Positions 17,671 to 25,871 of a stretch of 64,000 nt of DNA are shown in pieces; position 1 is the first letter of the stretch; each line of letters starts with the position of its first letter. The stretch is from Trinickia violacea. GTDB taxonomy: Bacteria; Pseudomonadota; Gammaproteobacteria; Burkholderiales; Burkholderiaceae. The DNA lies in contig NZ_CP040077.1 of the NCBI RefSeq assembly GCF_005280735.1, forward strand, positions 372,001 to 436,000, written 5' to 3'. A model generated the notes under the pieces. It was not told the origin of the DNA and did not search any database. It worked only from the letters and a program-made list of their open reading frames with translations. The position numbers and the translations under genes were made by a program.

Positions 17671-19036
17671 AGTTGACGAGCACCCGGCTGGAAAGCTGAA
17701 CTCGCTTGATGTCTTTCACGATCACGAGATAGCTGAACACCGCGAGAAGCGCGTGAGCGGCGACGAAGATCAGCGCGCCTTCGAACGAGCCGCTCGCGCT
17801 CACGATGTAGCCGATCGCGATCGGCGTGACGATGCCGGCCGTATTGCCGAACGTGTTGAAAATGGCGCCCGACAATCCGATCGCCTGCTTCGGCGCCGTA
17901 TCGGCAACGACTGCCCAGCCGAGCGCGCCGATGCCCTTGCCGAAGAAAGCGAGCGCCATCAAAGCGACGACGACCCAGTCGGCGCTCACGTAGTTGCATC
18001 CGATGATGCAGACCGACAGCAGCATGCCGCCGACGATCGGCACCTTGCGCGCGACGGTGAGCGAGCAGCCTCGCTTGATCAGCCAATCGGACAAGACGCC
18101 GCCGAGCACGCCGCCCGTGAAACCGCAGATCGCCGGAATCGACGCGACGAATCCCGCTTGCAGGATGGACATGTGGCGGGCCTGCACGAGATAGAGCGGA
18201 AACCAGGTCAAGAAGAAATACGTGAGCACGGTGATGCAGTATTGGCCCAGATAGACGCCGAGCAGCATGCGGTTGGCGAGCAGCTCCTTGAGGATCTGCC
18301 AGCTCGCGACGCTTGCCGTGCTGCCGACGGCGGTCGGTCCCGCCGATTTCCCCGCCGCGCGCACGACGCCGCCGCCCTGTTCGATGAGATCGAGCTCCGC
18401 CTGGCTGATGCGCGGATGATCGGCGGGGCTTCGCACGAACTTCAGCCACACCATGGCCAACGCGATACCGGCCGCGCCCATCACGAGATAGACCTGCCGC
18501 CAGCCGAATGCGTGGGTGAGCCACGCCATCAGCGGCGTGAAGATGACGGCGGCGAAGTACTGTGCCGAGTTGAAGATCGCCGACGCGGTGCCGCGCTCGG
18601 CAGTGGGGAACCAGGTTGCGACGAGCTTGCCGTTCGCGGGAAACGCCGGCGCCTCGGCGAGGCCCACCGCGAAGCGCAGGACGAACAGCGCGGCCACCGT
18701 GGCCGCCGCGCTGCCCGCGATCCCGATCGCGCTTTGAAGCAACGTGAAGACCGACCAGAAGAAGATGCTGGCCGCGTAGACGCGGCGCGCGCCGAAGCGG
18801 TCGAGCAGCCAGCCGCTCGGCAGCTGCGCGAGCACATAAGCCCAGCCGAACGCCGAGAAGATGTAGCCCATCTGCACCGCGTCCACGCCGAATTCCTTGC
18901 GGATGACCGAGCCGGTGATCGAGAGCGTCGCGCGGTCCGCGTAGTTGAGCGTCGTGACGATGAAGAGCATCAGCAGGACGCCATAACGGACGTTGGTTCT
19001 GACGGCGATGCGGGCGGCGGTGCGGCTCATATCCAT
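17669..19036 (-). CDS. MFS sugar-acid transporter (GudP/GarP-like, ACS family)
   Basis: A 455-residue major facilitator with 12 predicted helices, of the anion:cation symporter family that carries D-glucarate, galactarate or galactonate with H+. Visible signatures include NYADRATLSITG in TM1, the loop 2-3 motif GWLLDRFGARRVY, RFAVGLAEAPAFPANGK in TM4, and WFPTAERGTASAIFNSAQY. I chose start 19036 because AGGA precedes it at the correct distance and it gives the family's usual length; the open frame extends to 19117. The upstream region carries a GntR/FadR-like operator. The exact substrate is inferred from family resemblance. Confidence 0.88.
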   Translation of the reverse strand: MDMSRTAARIAVRTNVRYGVLLMLFIVTTLNYADRATLSITGSVIRKEFGVDAVQMGYIFSAFGWAYVLAQLPSGWLLDRFGARRVYAASIFFWSVFTLLQSAIGIAGSAAATVAALFVLRFAVGLAEAPAFPANGKLVATWFPTAERGTASAIFNSAQYFAAVIFTPLMAWLTHAFGWRQVYLVMGAAGIALAMVWLKFVRSPADHPRISQAELDLIEQGGGVVRAAGKSAGPTAVGSTASVASWQILKELLANRMLLGVYLGQYCITVLTYFFLTWFPLYLVQARHMSILQAGFVASIPAICGFTGGVLGGVLSDWLIKRGCSLTVARKVPIVGGMLLSVCIIGCNYVSADWVVVALMALAFFGKGIGALGWAVVADTAPKQAIGLSGAIFNTFGNTAGIVTPIAIGYIVSASGSFEGALIFVAAHALLAVFSYLVIVKDIKRVQLSSRVLVN

Positions 19037-19101
19037 CGTGGTTCCTGATCTCTCGCGGGCTGGCGAGGGTTGGGACATCGTTGCGGATCGAATCGGATGC
19101 G

Positions 19102-19139
19102 TGTTGTAAGACAACATGGCATTTATAGCGCAATGTTGT
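19102..19139. promoter_or_regulatory. GntR/FadR-type operator candidate
   Basis: TGTTGT AAG ACAACA (19102-19116) is a perfect 6-3-6 palindrome and fits the TNGTNNNACNA pattern of FadR-subfamily GntR regulators. A second half-site ATGTTGT (19133-19139) faces the first in inverted orientation. Both lie just upstream of the sugar-acid transporter start, where sugar-acid GntR regulators act in other species. No gntR gene is in this window. Confidence 0.6.
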
Positions 19140-19315
19140 CAGTCAATGGGGGTCTATCTTTTAGGTATTTACCCTGCGTATAGCGGGCCTCTGGACTGGG
19201 TGCCGATATCCGTGGCGGCGCTTTGGCTCGTCACTCGCGTCGTTCTTCTTTGCCTACGCAACTTTGATAAAGTGCGGGCAACCCGGTCGATTCATTCTTA
19301 TTGCGAGCGATTGCC

Positions 19316-20260
19316 ATGGATACCCTCGTCAGCATGAAAGTGTTCCGCTATGTCGTCGAGGTGGGCAGCTTCGTCGGCGCGGCCGAACGCATGGAGATGT
19401 CCGCGGCGATGGCGAGCAAGCACGTGATGCACCTCGAGCAGCAGCTCGGCGCGCGGCTTCTGAACCGGACCACGCGCCGTGTCGCGCCAACCGAGGCCGG
19501 CCGCGAGTACTACGAGCGGCTCGCGCAGGTGCTCGCAGAACTCGACGAGGCCGAGCAGGCGGTCAGCGCCGCGAGCATCGTGCCGCAGGGGCGGCTCCGG
19601 GTGTCGTCGCTATCGGCGTTCGGCTTGCGCTACCTGATGGCCGCGGTCGCCGACTATGCGGCGAAGCATCCGCAGGTGACGACCGAAGTCGAGCTGTCCG
19701 ATCGCGTCGTCGAGCTGATCGAGGAGGGTTTCGACGTGGCGATCCGCGCGTCGCCGTTCGGGCTCAAGTCGTCGTCGCTGATCGCGCGGCAGCTCGCGAC
19801 CGCGCACATCGTGCTGTGCGCGTCGCCGGAGTACCTGAGCCGTCACGGCACGCCGCGAACCATCGACGACCTCGCGAAGCACAACTTCATTCAGTACCGG
19901 AACATGCCCGCCGTCGACTGGCTGCCGAGCGGGCCCGATGGGTCGCGCGTGCCGATCGCGGGCAATCTCGTCGTCGCGCATCTCGAGGCACAGCGCGTCG
20001 TCGTGCTGTCGGGCGTGGGCATTGCACGGCTCGGCACCGAAGTGATCGGCGACGACCTGGCGCAAGGGCGCATCGTGCCGATCCTCGTGGATGCGCTGCC
20101 GCCGCGCGAGCTGCCGATCCATGCCGTCTATGCGAGCCGGCGTCATGTGTCGGCGAAAGTGCGCTCGTTCGTCGACTTCCTGGCGGAGCGGTTTGCCGGC
20201 AAGCCGCTGTGGCCGTCGCTCGAGGAGATTCGCGCGGCTGCGGCCCGCTTTTCGTCTTGA
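19316..20260 (+). CDS. LysR-family transcriptional regulator
   Basis: A 314-residue LTTR of the CrgA/DsdC-like group. The N-terminal winged helix-turn-helix (VFRYVVEVGSFVGAAERMEMSAAMASKHVMHLEQQLGARLLNRTTRRV) is followed by a linker helix and an effector-binding domain from about residue 90. I chose ATG 19316 over the upstream TTG 19301 because the protein then begins MDTLVSMKVFRYV, the usual family start. It is divergent from the sugar-acid transporter across 279 bases, so it may control it, although the palindrome there looks GntR-type. The effector is unknown. Confidence 0.9.
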   Translation: MDTLVSMKVFRYVVEVGSFVGAAERMEMSAAMASKHVMHLEQQLGARLLNRTTRRVAPTEAGREYYERLAQVLAELDEAEQAVSAASIVPQGRLRVSSLSAFGLRYLMAAVADYAAKHPQVTTEVELSDRVVELIEEGFDVAIRASPFGLKSSSLIARQLATAHIVLCASPEYLSRHGTPRTIDDLAKHNFIQYRNMPAVDWLPSGPDGSRVPIAGNLVVAHLEAQRVVVLSGVGIARLGTEVIGDDLAQGRIVPILVDALPPRELPIHAVYASRRHVSAKVRSFVDFLAERFAGKPLWPSLEEIRAAAARFSS

Positions 20261-20289
20261 CGGTCTTGACGGCTTGACGCGAACGTCAA
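20257..20289. promoter_or_regulatory. TTGACG repeat array upstream of icmF
   Basis: Three direct TTGACG copies (20257, 20266, 20274) are spaced 9 and 8 bases apart. The last pairs with CGTCAA to give the perfect palindrome TTGACG-CGAA-CGTCAA (20274-20289). A TATACT -10-like hexamer follows at 20309-20314. The array overlaps the LysR stop codon and ends 66 bases before the icmF start. Confidence 0.5.
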
Positions 20290-20355
20290 CCTCCCCCGGA
20301 CGTTTGCCTATACTGCGAAAAACACCCGCTTGATTCAACGATCCTCGGGGGAGAC

Positions 20356-23300
20356 ATGACCGACCTTTCGATGCCGCAGCGCTCGAGCGGCCACAGGCCG
20401 CCGTCGGCGCCGCGTCTGCGTTTCGTGACCGCCGCCGCGCTGTTCGACGGCCACGACGCGTCGATCAACATCATGCGCCGCATTCTTCAGGCGAGCGGTG
20501 TCGAGGTGATCCACCTCGGCCACAACCGCTCGGTCGCCGATGTCGCGAACGCGGCGCTCGAAGAGGACGCCGACGGCGTCGCGGTGTCGAGCTACCAGGG
20601 CGGGCACGTCGAGTATTTCGAGTACCTCGTCGACATGCTGCGCGAGCGCGGCGGCGAGCGCATCAAGGTGTTCGGCGGCGGAGGCGGCGTGATCGTCGCC
20701 GATGAGATCGACGAGCTGCAGCGCTACGGCGTCGAGCGCATCTATTCGCCGCAGGACGGCCAGCGGCTCGGCTTGCAGGGGATGATCGACGACATGATCG
20801 CGCGCGCGTCGAAGTCGCCGCGCGCCGCCGTCAACGCACTCGGCGCCGATGTATTGGCGCAACTCGGGCAAGGCAGCGCCGGCCGTTTCCGCCAGCTCGC
20901 CCAGCTCATCACCGCACTCGAAAGCGGACAGGCCGACGCCGCCACGCGCGCGGCGCTCGCGGAACGCGCGGCGGCCGTGCAGGTGCCGGTGCTCGGCGTG
21001 ACGGGGACGGGCGGCGCGGGGAAGTCGTCGCTGACCGACGAGCTGGTGCGGCGCTTCCGCCTCGACTACGACGACGCGCTGACGATCGCCGTGCTCGCGA
21101 TCGATCCGTCGCGCCGCAAGTCCGGCGGCGCGCTGCTCGGCGACCGCATCCGCATGAACGCGATCGGCGACTGGGGGCGCGGGCCGCGCGTCTTCATGCG
21201 CTCGTTCGCGACGCGCGGCGCGCCGATGGAGATCGCCGAGGCGCTGCCCGACGCGATCGTCGCTTGCAAGGCGGCGGGCGTGGACTTGATCGTCGTCGAG
21301 ACCTCGGGCATCGGGCAGGGCGATGCGGGCATCGTGCCGCACGCCGACCAGTCGCTCTACGTGATGACGCCCGAGTTCGGCGCCGCGAGCCAGCTCGAAA
21401 AGATCGACATGCTCGACTTCGCCGATTTCGTCGCGATCAACAAGTTCGACCGCAAGGGCGCCGCCGATGCGCTGCGCGACGTGTCGAAGCAGGTCCAGCG
21501 CAATCGCGAAGCGTGGGGCACGCCGCCCGAGGCGATGCCGGTGTTCGGCACGATCGCGTCGCACTTCAACGACGACGGCGTGACCGCGCTGTATCAGCAG
21601 GTCGCGGCGTCGCTGGGCGCGCACGGCTTGCGCGCGGGCGCCGGCAGGCTGCCGCGGACGAGCGTGCGTTATTCGAGCGAACGTCATGCGATCGTGCCGC
21701 CTTCGCGCGTGCGCTATCTGTCGGAGGTGGCGGAGACCGTGCGGGCGTATCGGACGCGGGCCGAAGCGCAGGCGCGCGTCGCGCGCGAGCGCTGGCAATT
21801 GCGCGAAGCGCGGCGGATGTTGATCGAAGCAGCGCAGGCATCGAGCGCCGCCAATGAACCGAAGGCGGCCGGCGTGCCGGAAGCGGTTGCGGCATCCGTC
21901 GCGACGGACGCGATCGATACGCCGGAGAACGCGCACTCCCCGAGTCAGCAAGCCATCGCCTCCCTCGACCTGTTGATCGCCGCACGCGATTCCCAGCTCG
22001 GCGAACGCGAAAAGGCGCTGCTCGCGGCATGGCCGAAGACGGCCGCTGCCTATTCCGGCGACGAACACGTGGTGAAGGTCCGCGACCGCGAGATCCGCAC
22101 CACGCTTTCGATCACGACGCTCTCGGGCACGTCGATCCGCAAGGTATCGCTGCCGAAGGTCGCCGACCCGGGTGAGCTGCTGCGCTGGCTCTCGCTCGAG
22201 AACCTCCCCGGCCATTTTCCGTTCACGGCGGGCGTGTTTCCGTTCAAGCGCGAAAACGAAGACCCGACGCGGATGTTCGCGGGCGAGGGCGACCCGCTGC
22301 GCACCAACCGGCGCTTCAAGCTGCTGTCCGAGGGGATGCCCGCGAAGCGCCTCTCCACCGCGTTCGATTCGGTGACGCTCTATGGCGAGGAGCCGCACGA
22401 ACGGCCCGACATCTACGGCAAGGTCGGCAATTCCGGCGTCTCGGTGGCGACGCTCGACGATCTGAAGACGCTCTACGACGGCTTCGATTTGTGCGCGCCG
22501 GAGACGTCGGTATCGATGACGATCAACGGCCCCGCGCCGACGATCCTCGCCATGTTCTTCAACGCCGCGATCGACCAGCAGATCGAACGCCTGGCGACGC
22601 GCTGCGCCGCCGAAGGGCGCGAACCCAAGCCGGACGAAGTCGCCGCGGCCCGCGCCCATGCGCTGCAGAACGTGCGCGGCACCGTGCAGGCCGACATCCT
22701 GAAGGAAGACCAGGGACAAAACACCTGTATCTTCTCGACGGAGTTCAGCCTGAAAGTGATGGGCGACATCCAGGCGTACTTCGTCGAGCACGGCGTGCGC
22801 AACTTCTATTCGGTGTCGATCTCTGGCTATCACATCGCCGAGGCGGGCGCGAACCCGATCTCGCAGCTTGCGTACACGCTCGCGAACGGCTTCACCTATG
22901 TCGAGGCGTATCTCGCGCGCGGCATGCGCATCGACGATTTCGCGCCGAATCTCTCGTTCTTCTTCTCGAACGGCATGGAGCCCGAGTACACGGTGCTCGG
23001 CCGCGTGGCGCGCCGCATTTGGGCCCTCGCGCTGCGCGACAAGTACGGCGCGAACGAGCGCAGCCAGAAGCTCAAGTACCACGTGCAGACGTCGGGCCGC
23101 AGCTTGCACGCGCAGGAAATCGACTTCAACGATATCCGCACGACGCTGCAGGCGCTGATCGCGATCTACGACAACTGCAACTCGCTGCACACCAACGCAT
23201 TCGACGAAGCGATCACGACGCCCACCGAAGACTCGGTGCGCCGCGCGATGGCGATCCAGTTGATCATCAACCGCGAATGGGGGCTCGCGAAGAACCAGAA

Positions 23301-23775
23301 CCCGAATCAGGGCAGCTTCATCGTCGAGGAGCTGACCGATCTCGTCGAAGCGGCGGTGCTCGCCGAATTCGACCGGCTGACCGAGCGCGGCGGCGTGCTC
23401 GGCGCGATGGAGACGGGCTATCAGCGCGGGCGCATCCAGGACGAATCGATGCTGTACGAGCATCGCAAGCACGACGGCTCGTATCCGATCGTCGGCGTGA
23501 ACACGTTTTTGTCGGCGCATCCGCACGAGGCGCCGCCGCCGATTGCGCTGCAGCGCTCGACGCAAACCGAAAAGCAGAGCCAGCTGGCGCGCCTGCGCGC
23601 GTTCCAGGCACGGCATCAAGGCGAATCGGCTCAGATGCTGCAACGCCTGCAACGCGCAGTGATCGACGACGAGAACGTGTTTGCGGTGCTGATGGACGCG
23701 GTGCGGGTCTGCTCGCTCGGGCAGATCACGCATGCGCTGTTCGAAGTGGGCGGGCAGTACCGGCGGAATATGTGA
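20356..23775 (+). CDS. icmF: Fused isobutyryl-CoA mutase with G-protein chaperone
   Basis: A 1139-residue adenosylcobalamin-dependent mutase that interconverts isobutyryl-CoA and n-butyryl-CoA. The N-terminal B12-binding domain contains DGHDASINIMRR, the cobalamin His motif, near residue 32. A MeaB-like GTPase follows with P-loop GTGGAGKSSL near 215 and NKFDRKG near 365. The C-terminal (beta/alpha)8 acyl-CoA mutase domain begins near 560, with FPFTAGVFPFKRENEDPTRMFAGEG and the GYHIAEAGANPISQLAYTLANG segment. This order (B12 domain, GTPase, mutase) is diagnostic of IcmF and not of methylmalonyl-CoA mutase. Start 20356 has a GGGGGAGA ribosome-binding site. It is monocistronic. Confidence 0.96.
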   Translation: MTDLSMPQRSSGHRPPSAPRLRFVTAAALFDGHDASINIMRRILQASGVEVIHLGHNRSVADVANAALEEDADGVAVSSYQGGHVEYFEYLVDMLRERGGERIKVFGGGGGVIVADEIDELQRYGVERIYSPQDGQRLGLQGMIDDMIARASKSPRAAVNALGADVLAQLGQGSAGRFRQLAQLITALESGQADAATRAALAERAAAVQVPVLGVTGTGGAGKSSLTDELVRRFRLDYDDALTIAVLAIDPSRRKSGGALLGDRIRMNAIGDWGRGPRVFMRSFATRGAPMEIAEALPDAIVACKAAGVDLIVVETSGIGQGDAGIVPHADQSLYVMTPEFGAASQLEKIDMLDFADFVAINKFDRKGAADALRDVSKQVQRNREAWGTPPEAMPVFGTIASHFNDDGVTALYQQVAASLGAHGLRAGAGRLPRTSVRYSSERHAIVPPSRVRYLSEVAETVRAYRTRAEAQARVARERWQLREARRMLIEAAQASSAANEPKAAGVPEAVAASVATDAIDTPENAHSPSQQAIASLDLLIAARDSQLGEREKALLAAWPKTAAAYSGDEHVVKVRDREIRTTLSITTLSGTSIRKVSLPKVADPGELLRWLSLENLPGHFPFTAGVFPFKRENEDPTRMFAGEGDPLRTNRRFKLLSEGMPAKRLSTAFDSVTLYGEEPHERPDIYGKVGNSGVSVATLDDLKTLYDGFDLCAPETSVSMTINGPAPTILAMFFNAAIDQQIERLATRCAAEGREPKPDEVAAARAHALQNVRGTVQADILKEDQGQNTCIFSTEFSLKVMGDIQAYFVEHGVRNFYSVSISGYHIAEAGANPISQLAYTLANGFTYVEAYLARGMRIDDFAPNLSFFFSNGMEPEYTVLGRVARRIWALALRDKYGANERSQKLKYHVQTSGRSLHAQEIDFNDIRTTLQALIAIYDNCNSLHTNAFDEAITTPTEDSVRRAMAIQLIINREWGLAKNQNPNQGSFIVEELTDLVEAAVLAEFDRLTERGGVLGAMETGYQRGRIQDESMLYEHRKHDGSYPIVGVNTFLSAHPHEAPPPIALQRSTQTEKQSQLARLRAFQARHQGESAQMLQRLQRAVIDDENVFAVLMDAVRVCSLGQITHALFEVGGQYRRNM

Positions 23776-23796
23776 GCGTGTGCGTCGTGGCAATCG

Positions 23797-23858
23797 GCCG
23801 GCAGAGGCGGCGCTTAAAGGGCTGCATCACCAATCAAAATTGCGCTAGCTCTGCCGGC
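23797..23858 (+). repeat. Long-loop inverted repeat after icmF
   Basis: GCCGGCAGAG (23797-23806) and CTCTGCCGGC (23849-23858) match perfectly across a 42-base loop. It lies 21 bases after the icmF stop. The AT-richer loop is unlike its GC-rich arms. It may be an mRNA 3' structure or a small mobile palindrome. Confidence 0.5.
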
Positions 23859-23982
23859 TTGACAGCATCGTGCGATTTCCCGTGACCTGAGTCATTCCGA
23901 TCTGATATTTCAGAATTTTCCGATAGCTCGCGATTTCCGCTGCCGATAGGGTCGACGGTTTCCATTCGAATAGGAGGAGACC

Positions 23983-24204
23983 GTGCCGGGTTCGATCGCC
24001 AATATCGCACGTGGGCAAGCTAGCAACGTTTGCCGCTCGCTTCAGCAATATCGCAGCACGTTGCCGCACAATTTGACGCCGTATTACGGCATCGCGGTTT
24101 GCTATAGCTTCAGCGCGGAGTCAGAGTGGGAATTTTGTGGGGCTTACGGCTTTCTCCGCAGCTACAGTAGCTGTGGCACTTTTTGCTCCCACGCTGGCAG
24201 CTAG
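23983..24204 (+). CDS. Possible small protein with a strong ribosome-binding site
   Basis: A 73-residue frame starting at GTG 23983, preceded by TAGGAGGAGACC, an almost ideal ribosome-binding site at the correct distance. The product (MPGSIANIARGQASNVCRSL at the start, Cys/Ser/Tyr-rich at the end) has no family resemblance or clear membrane segment. It overlaps the next membrane frame (24137) by 68 bases in another frame. It may be a leader peptide, the remains of a gene that shifted frame, or a chance frame. Only the start signal argues that it is real. Confidence 0.35.
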   Translation: MPGSIANIARGQASNVCRSLQQYRSTLPHNLTPYYGIAVCYSFSAESEWEFCGAYGFLRSYSSCGTFCSHAGS

Positions 24205-24319
24205 CGCTATCGTAATAGTCGTCTCACTGGGGGTTGGCTTTCTTGCTCAACTTGCTTGGGGCTGGAGTGGATCTGCGCAAGACACCGAAGCAGCTGTCTG
24301 GAGAATGCTGGAGAAATAA
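24137..24319 (+). CDS. Small membrane protein of unknown function
   Basis: A 60-residue frame starting at GTG 24137 with two hydrophobic stretches (FSAATVAVALFAPTLAASAIVI and VVSLGVGFLAQLAW) and a short polar tail ending WRMLEK. Its base composition is more AT-rich than its neighbours. The stop TAA is followed after one base by the GTG of the next frame, so the two could be coupled. The start is weakly supported. The family is unknown; it may be the first part of a broken membrane gene. Confidence 0.42.
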   Translation: MGLTAFSAATVAVALFAPTLAASAIVIVVSLGVGFLAQLAWGWSGSAQDTEAAVWRMLEK

Positions 24320-24320
24320 T

Positions 24321-24518
24321 GTGCTGACAAATATTGAGGGTGTGCGTTCAATACTATCTAAGGTGCCGATAATTTTCTGTGGAGCGAATCTGACTTGTAT
24401 TTGCTTGCCAGTAGGGGTTGTATATAAATTCCGCGAAATGCCTGGTTCGGCTATTTTGATGTTGATTGCGACTGCGGCATTGGCCGGCTTTGCAATGGGG
24501 GGGGCTGATAAAATATAG
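24321..24518 (+). CDS. Small membrane protein, probably N-terminal part of the next frame
   Basis: A 65-residue frame from GTG 24321, with GGAG seven bases upstream at the end of the preceding gene. It has two membrane helices (PIIFCGANLTCICLPVGVVY and SAILMLIATAALAGFAMGG). Just before its stop is a run of eight G (24497-24504). Loss of one G would join it in frame to the following 228-codon frame and give a membrane protein of about 276 residues. Since that following frame has no convincing start of its own, this is likely one gene split by a frameshift or by slippage. Confidence 0.5.
   Translation: MLTNIEGVRSILSKVPIIFCGANLTCICLPVGVVYKFREMPGSAILMLIATAALAGFAMGGADKI
24497..24504 (+). repeat. 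G8 homopolymer at a reading-frame junction
   Basis: Eight consecutive G bases lie at the overlap of the 65-residue frame and the next frame. Moving from the first frame to the second needs a +1 shift, equal to deletion of one G. Poly-G tracts of this length are classic slippage sites. Confidence 0.7.
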
Positions 24519-24546
24519 AGCGGATTTTTCCGTTAAATTTTCGCTG

Positions 24547-25152
24547 ATGGCTATTGGTTATTTTGTCGTTGTTTTTTTGATTTTTTTGGGAGGGGCGGGC
24601 GCGATTGTATTGGCGGAAGTCGTCCGTGCGCGCGAGTATAGGTTTTTCGCGTTGGGTGCTTATCTTGCTTCAGTTATATTGCCGCTCTTGTTTGGGGTGT
24701 TGCGGCAGTTTGCAAAATTAGGTGCTTTCCGAGCGAATCGTGAACGCGATTGGATGGTGAGCTTGAGTCGCTGTGTTGATTTCGATCGTTATATTATCAC
24801 TCCTGGAAAATATAATGAATCAGGTGGGCGTGATATGGGTGCGGTAATTTTTTCGACCGGAGCAATGGTGACTAATATTCCGATCTTATTTCAGATTTAC
24901 ACGGGCTCTAGAGACAACGTGATTTTTGTTGCTCTGCCTGTTTTCGTTGGCGTCTTGAGCTATCTTAACGTCAAGGTGATTGGCCCTCAAATCGCCAGTT
25001 TGCTGCTGCTGCGCAAATACGAAAAGCAAACCGGCCGCCACTTCGTCAACGCCGACTACGAAAAAATCCAAGACCTGCGCCGCACCTTCTTCCTCTCTCG
25101 CTGGTTGATGAAGGACTACCGCCCGGCAACCGATACCCCCCAAGCCGGCTAG
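24547..25152 (+). CDS. Multi-pass membrane protein of unknown function
   Basis: A 201-residue protein if it starts at ATG 24547, but the frame is open from 24466 and no start has a good ribosome-binding site. It has four hydrophobic segments: AIGYFVVVFLIFLGGAG, LGAYLASVILPLLFGVL, a segment near AVIFSTGAMVTNIPILFQI, and VIFVALPVFVGVLSYLNV. A basic cytoplasmic tail (RKYEKQTGRHFVNADYEKIQDLRRTFF) follows. Composition is AT-rich at the 5' end and returns to GC-rich near the 3' end. It is probably the C-terminal part of the gene beginning at 24321. The family is not recognised. Confidence 0.65.
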   Translation: MAIGYFVVVFLIFLGGAGAIVLAEVVRAREYRFFALGAYLASVILPLLFGVLRQFAKLGAFRANRERDWMVSLSRCVDFDRYIITPGKYNESGGRDMGAVIFSTGAMVTNIPILFQIYTGSRDNVIFVALPVFVGVLSYLNVKVIGPQIASLLLLRKYEKQTGRHFVNADYEKIQDLRRTFFLSRWLMKDYRPATDTPQAG

Positions 25153-25369
25153 TCACGCCATTCGACGCTTGCCAGAGCGGTAAGCACCGTCCGTCAAGGG
25201 CCCCGCCCCCTGCTGCCCATCACTTTTTAGAGTGCCTTCGTTTGGAAATACAATTGGCCCCACATTGATTCAAATTTATCGAACGGTGTTGCAGATTTGC
25301 GAGTTGAACGATACCTATCTAGACGGCGAGCTGATTGAGGCTCCAGATTGCTTTTGAAGAGGAGAGGGG

Positions 25370-25762
25370 ATGCATAGGAAAGCGCTGCGATCGGTTATCG
25401 GGGCCTGGCTGAGAGGCTATCGAAATATATTTCGATTCTCCGGGCGTGAAACGCGCGTGGATTTTCTTGTGTTTTTGGTAGTCCATTATTGCGTTTTCTA
25501 TGCCGCTACCAGGGGTGTGCTGTGCTTTTTATCCGGTGAAAATGCGAGCTATCAAGTGGCGCTATTTATTATCGGTTTGTTTTCATTGCTAGCCACGCTG
25601 TCTTATAACGTAAGGAGGCTGCACGATAGCAACCGGTCTGGCCTTTTGTGCATCGGTTATTTCTTGTTCGCAGCGCCCATTGTGATAGTGGTCTCTTTGG
25701 CGCTTCCTCCTCAAAATGCCACCAATCTCTACGGCCCTGACCCACGGGAAGGCCGTGAATAG
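25370..25762 (+). CDS. DUF805 family inner-membrane protein
   Basis: A 130-residue protein with the DUF805 layout: an N-terminal FRFSGRETRVDFLVFLVVHY segment, four membrane helices in total, and the family's conserved NVRRLHDSNRSGLL loop between helices 3 and 4, as in E. coli YhaH/YhaI. Start 25370 has a strong GAGGAGAGGGG ribosome-binding site. It lies in the same AT-richer patch as the upstream membrane frames and may be part of the same acquired segment. DUF805 proteins have no firmly known function. A hairpin follows the stop. Confidence 0.85.
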   Translation: MHRKALRSVIGAWLRGYRNIFRFSGRETRVDFLVFLVVHYCVFYAATRGVLCFLSGENASYQVALFIIGLFSLLATLSYNVRRLHDSNRSGLLCIGYFLFAAPIVIVVSLALPPQNATNLYGPDPREGRE

Positions 25763-25767
25763 TCAAC

Positions 25768-25796
25768 GATAGGCCCGCCCGAGCGGCGAGCCTATC
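25768..25796 (+). terminator. Hairpin after the DUF805 gene
   Basis: GATAGGC / GCCTATC arms enclose a smaller CCGC / GCGG stem. It lies six bases after the DUF805 stop. The following sequence is only moderately T-rich (ACTATCAATTT), so it may act as a weak terminator. A minus-strand gene ends downstream at 25872, so it could serve both directions. Confidence 0.55.
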
Positions 25797-25871
25797 ACTA
25801 TCAATTTCGTCTGCAGCATGGCTTGGGACATACGCAGCAACCAGCAGCGCCGTAACCAACTCCGGCTAAGC

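Noticed and set aside
20335..23793. An 1152-codon open frame on the minus strand, opposite icmF
   Set aside because: Low-complexity Arg/Ala/Leu-rich translation without domains. The plus strand encodes a complete IcmF.
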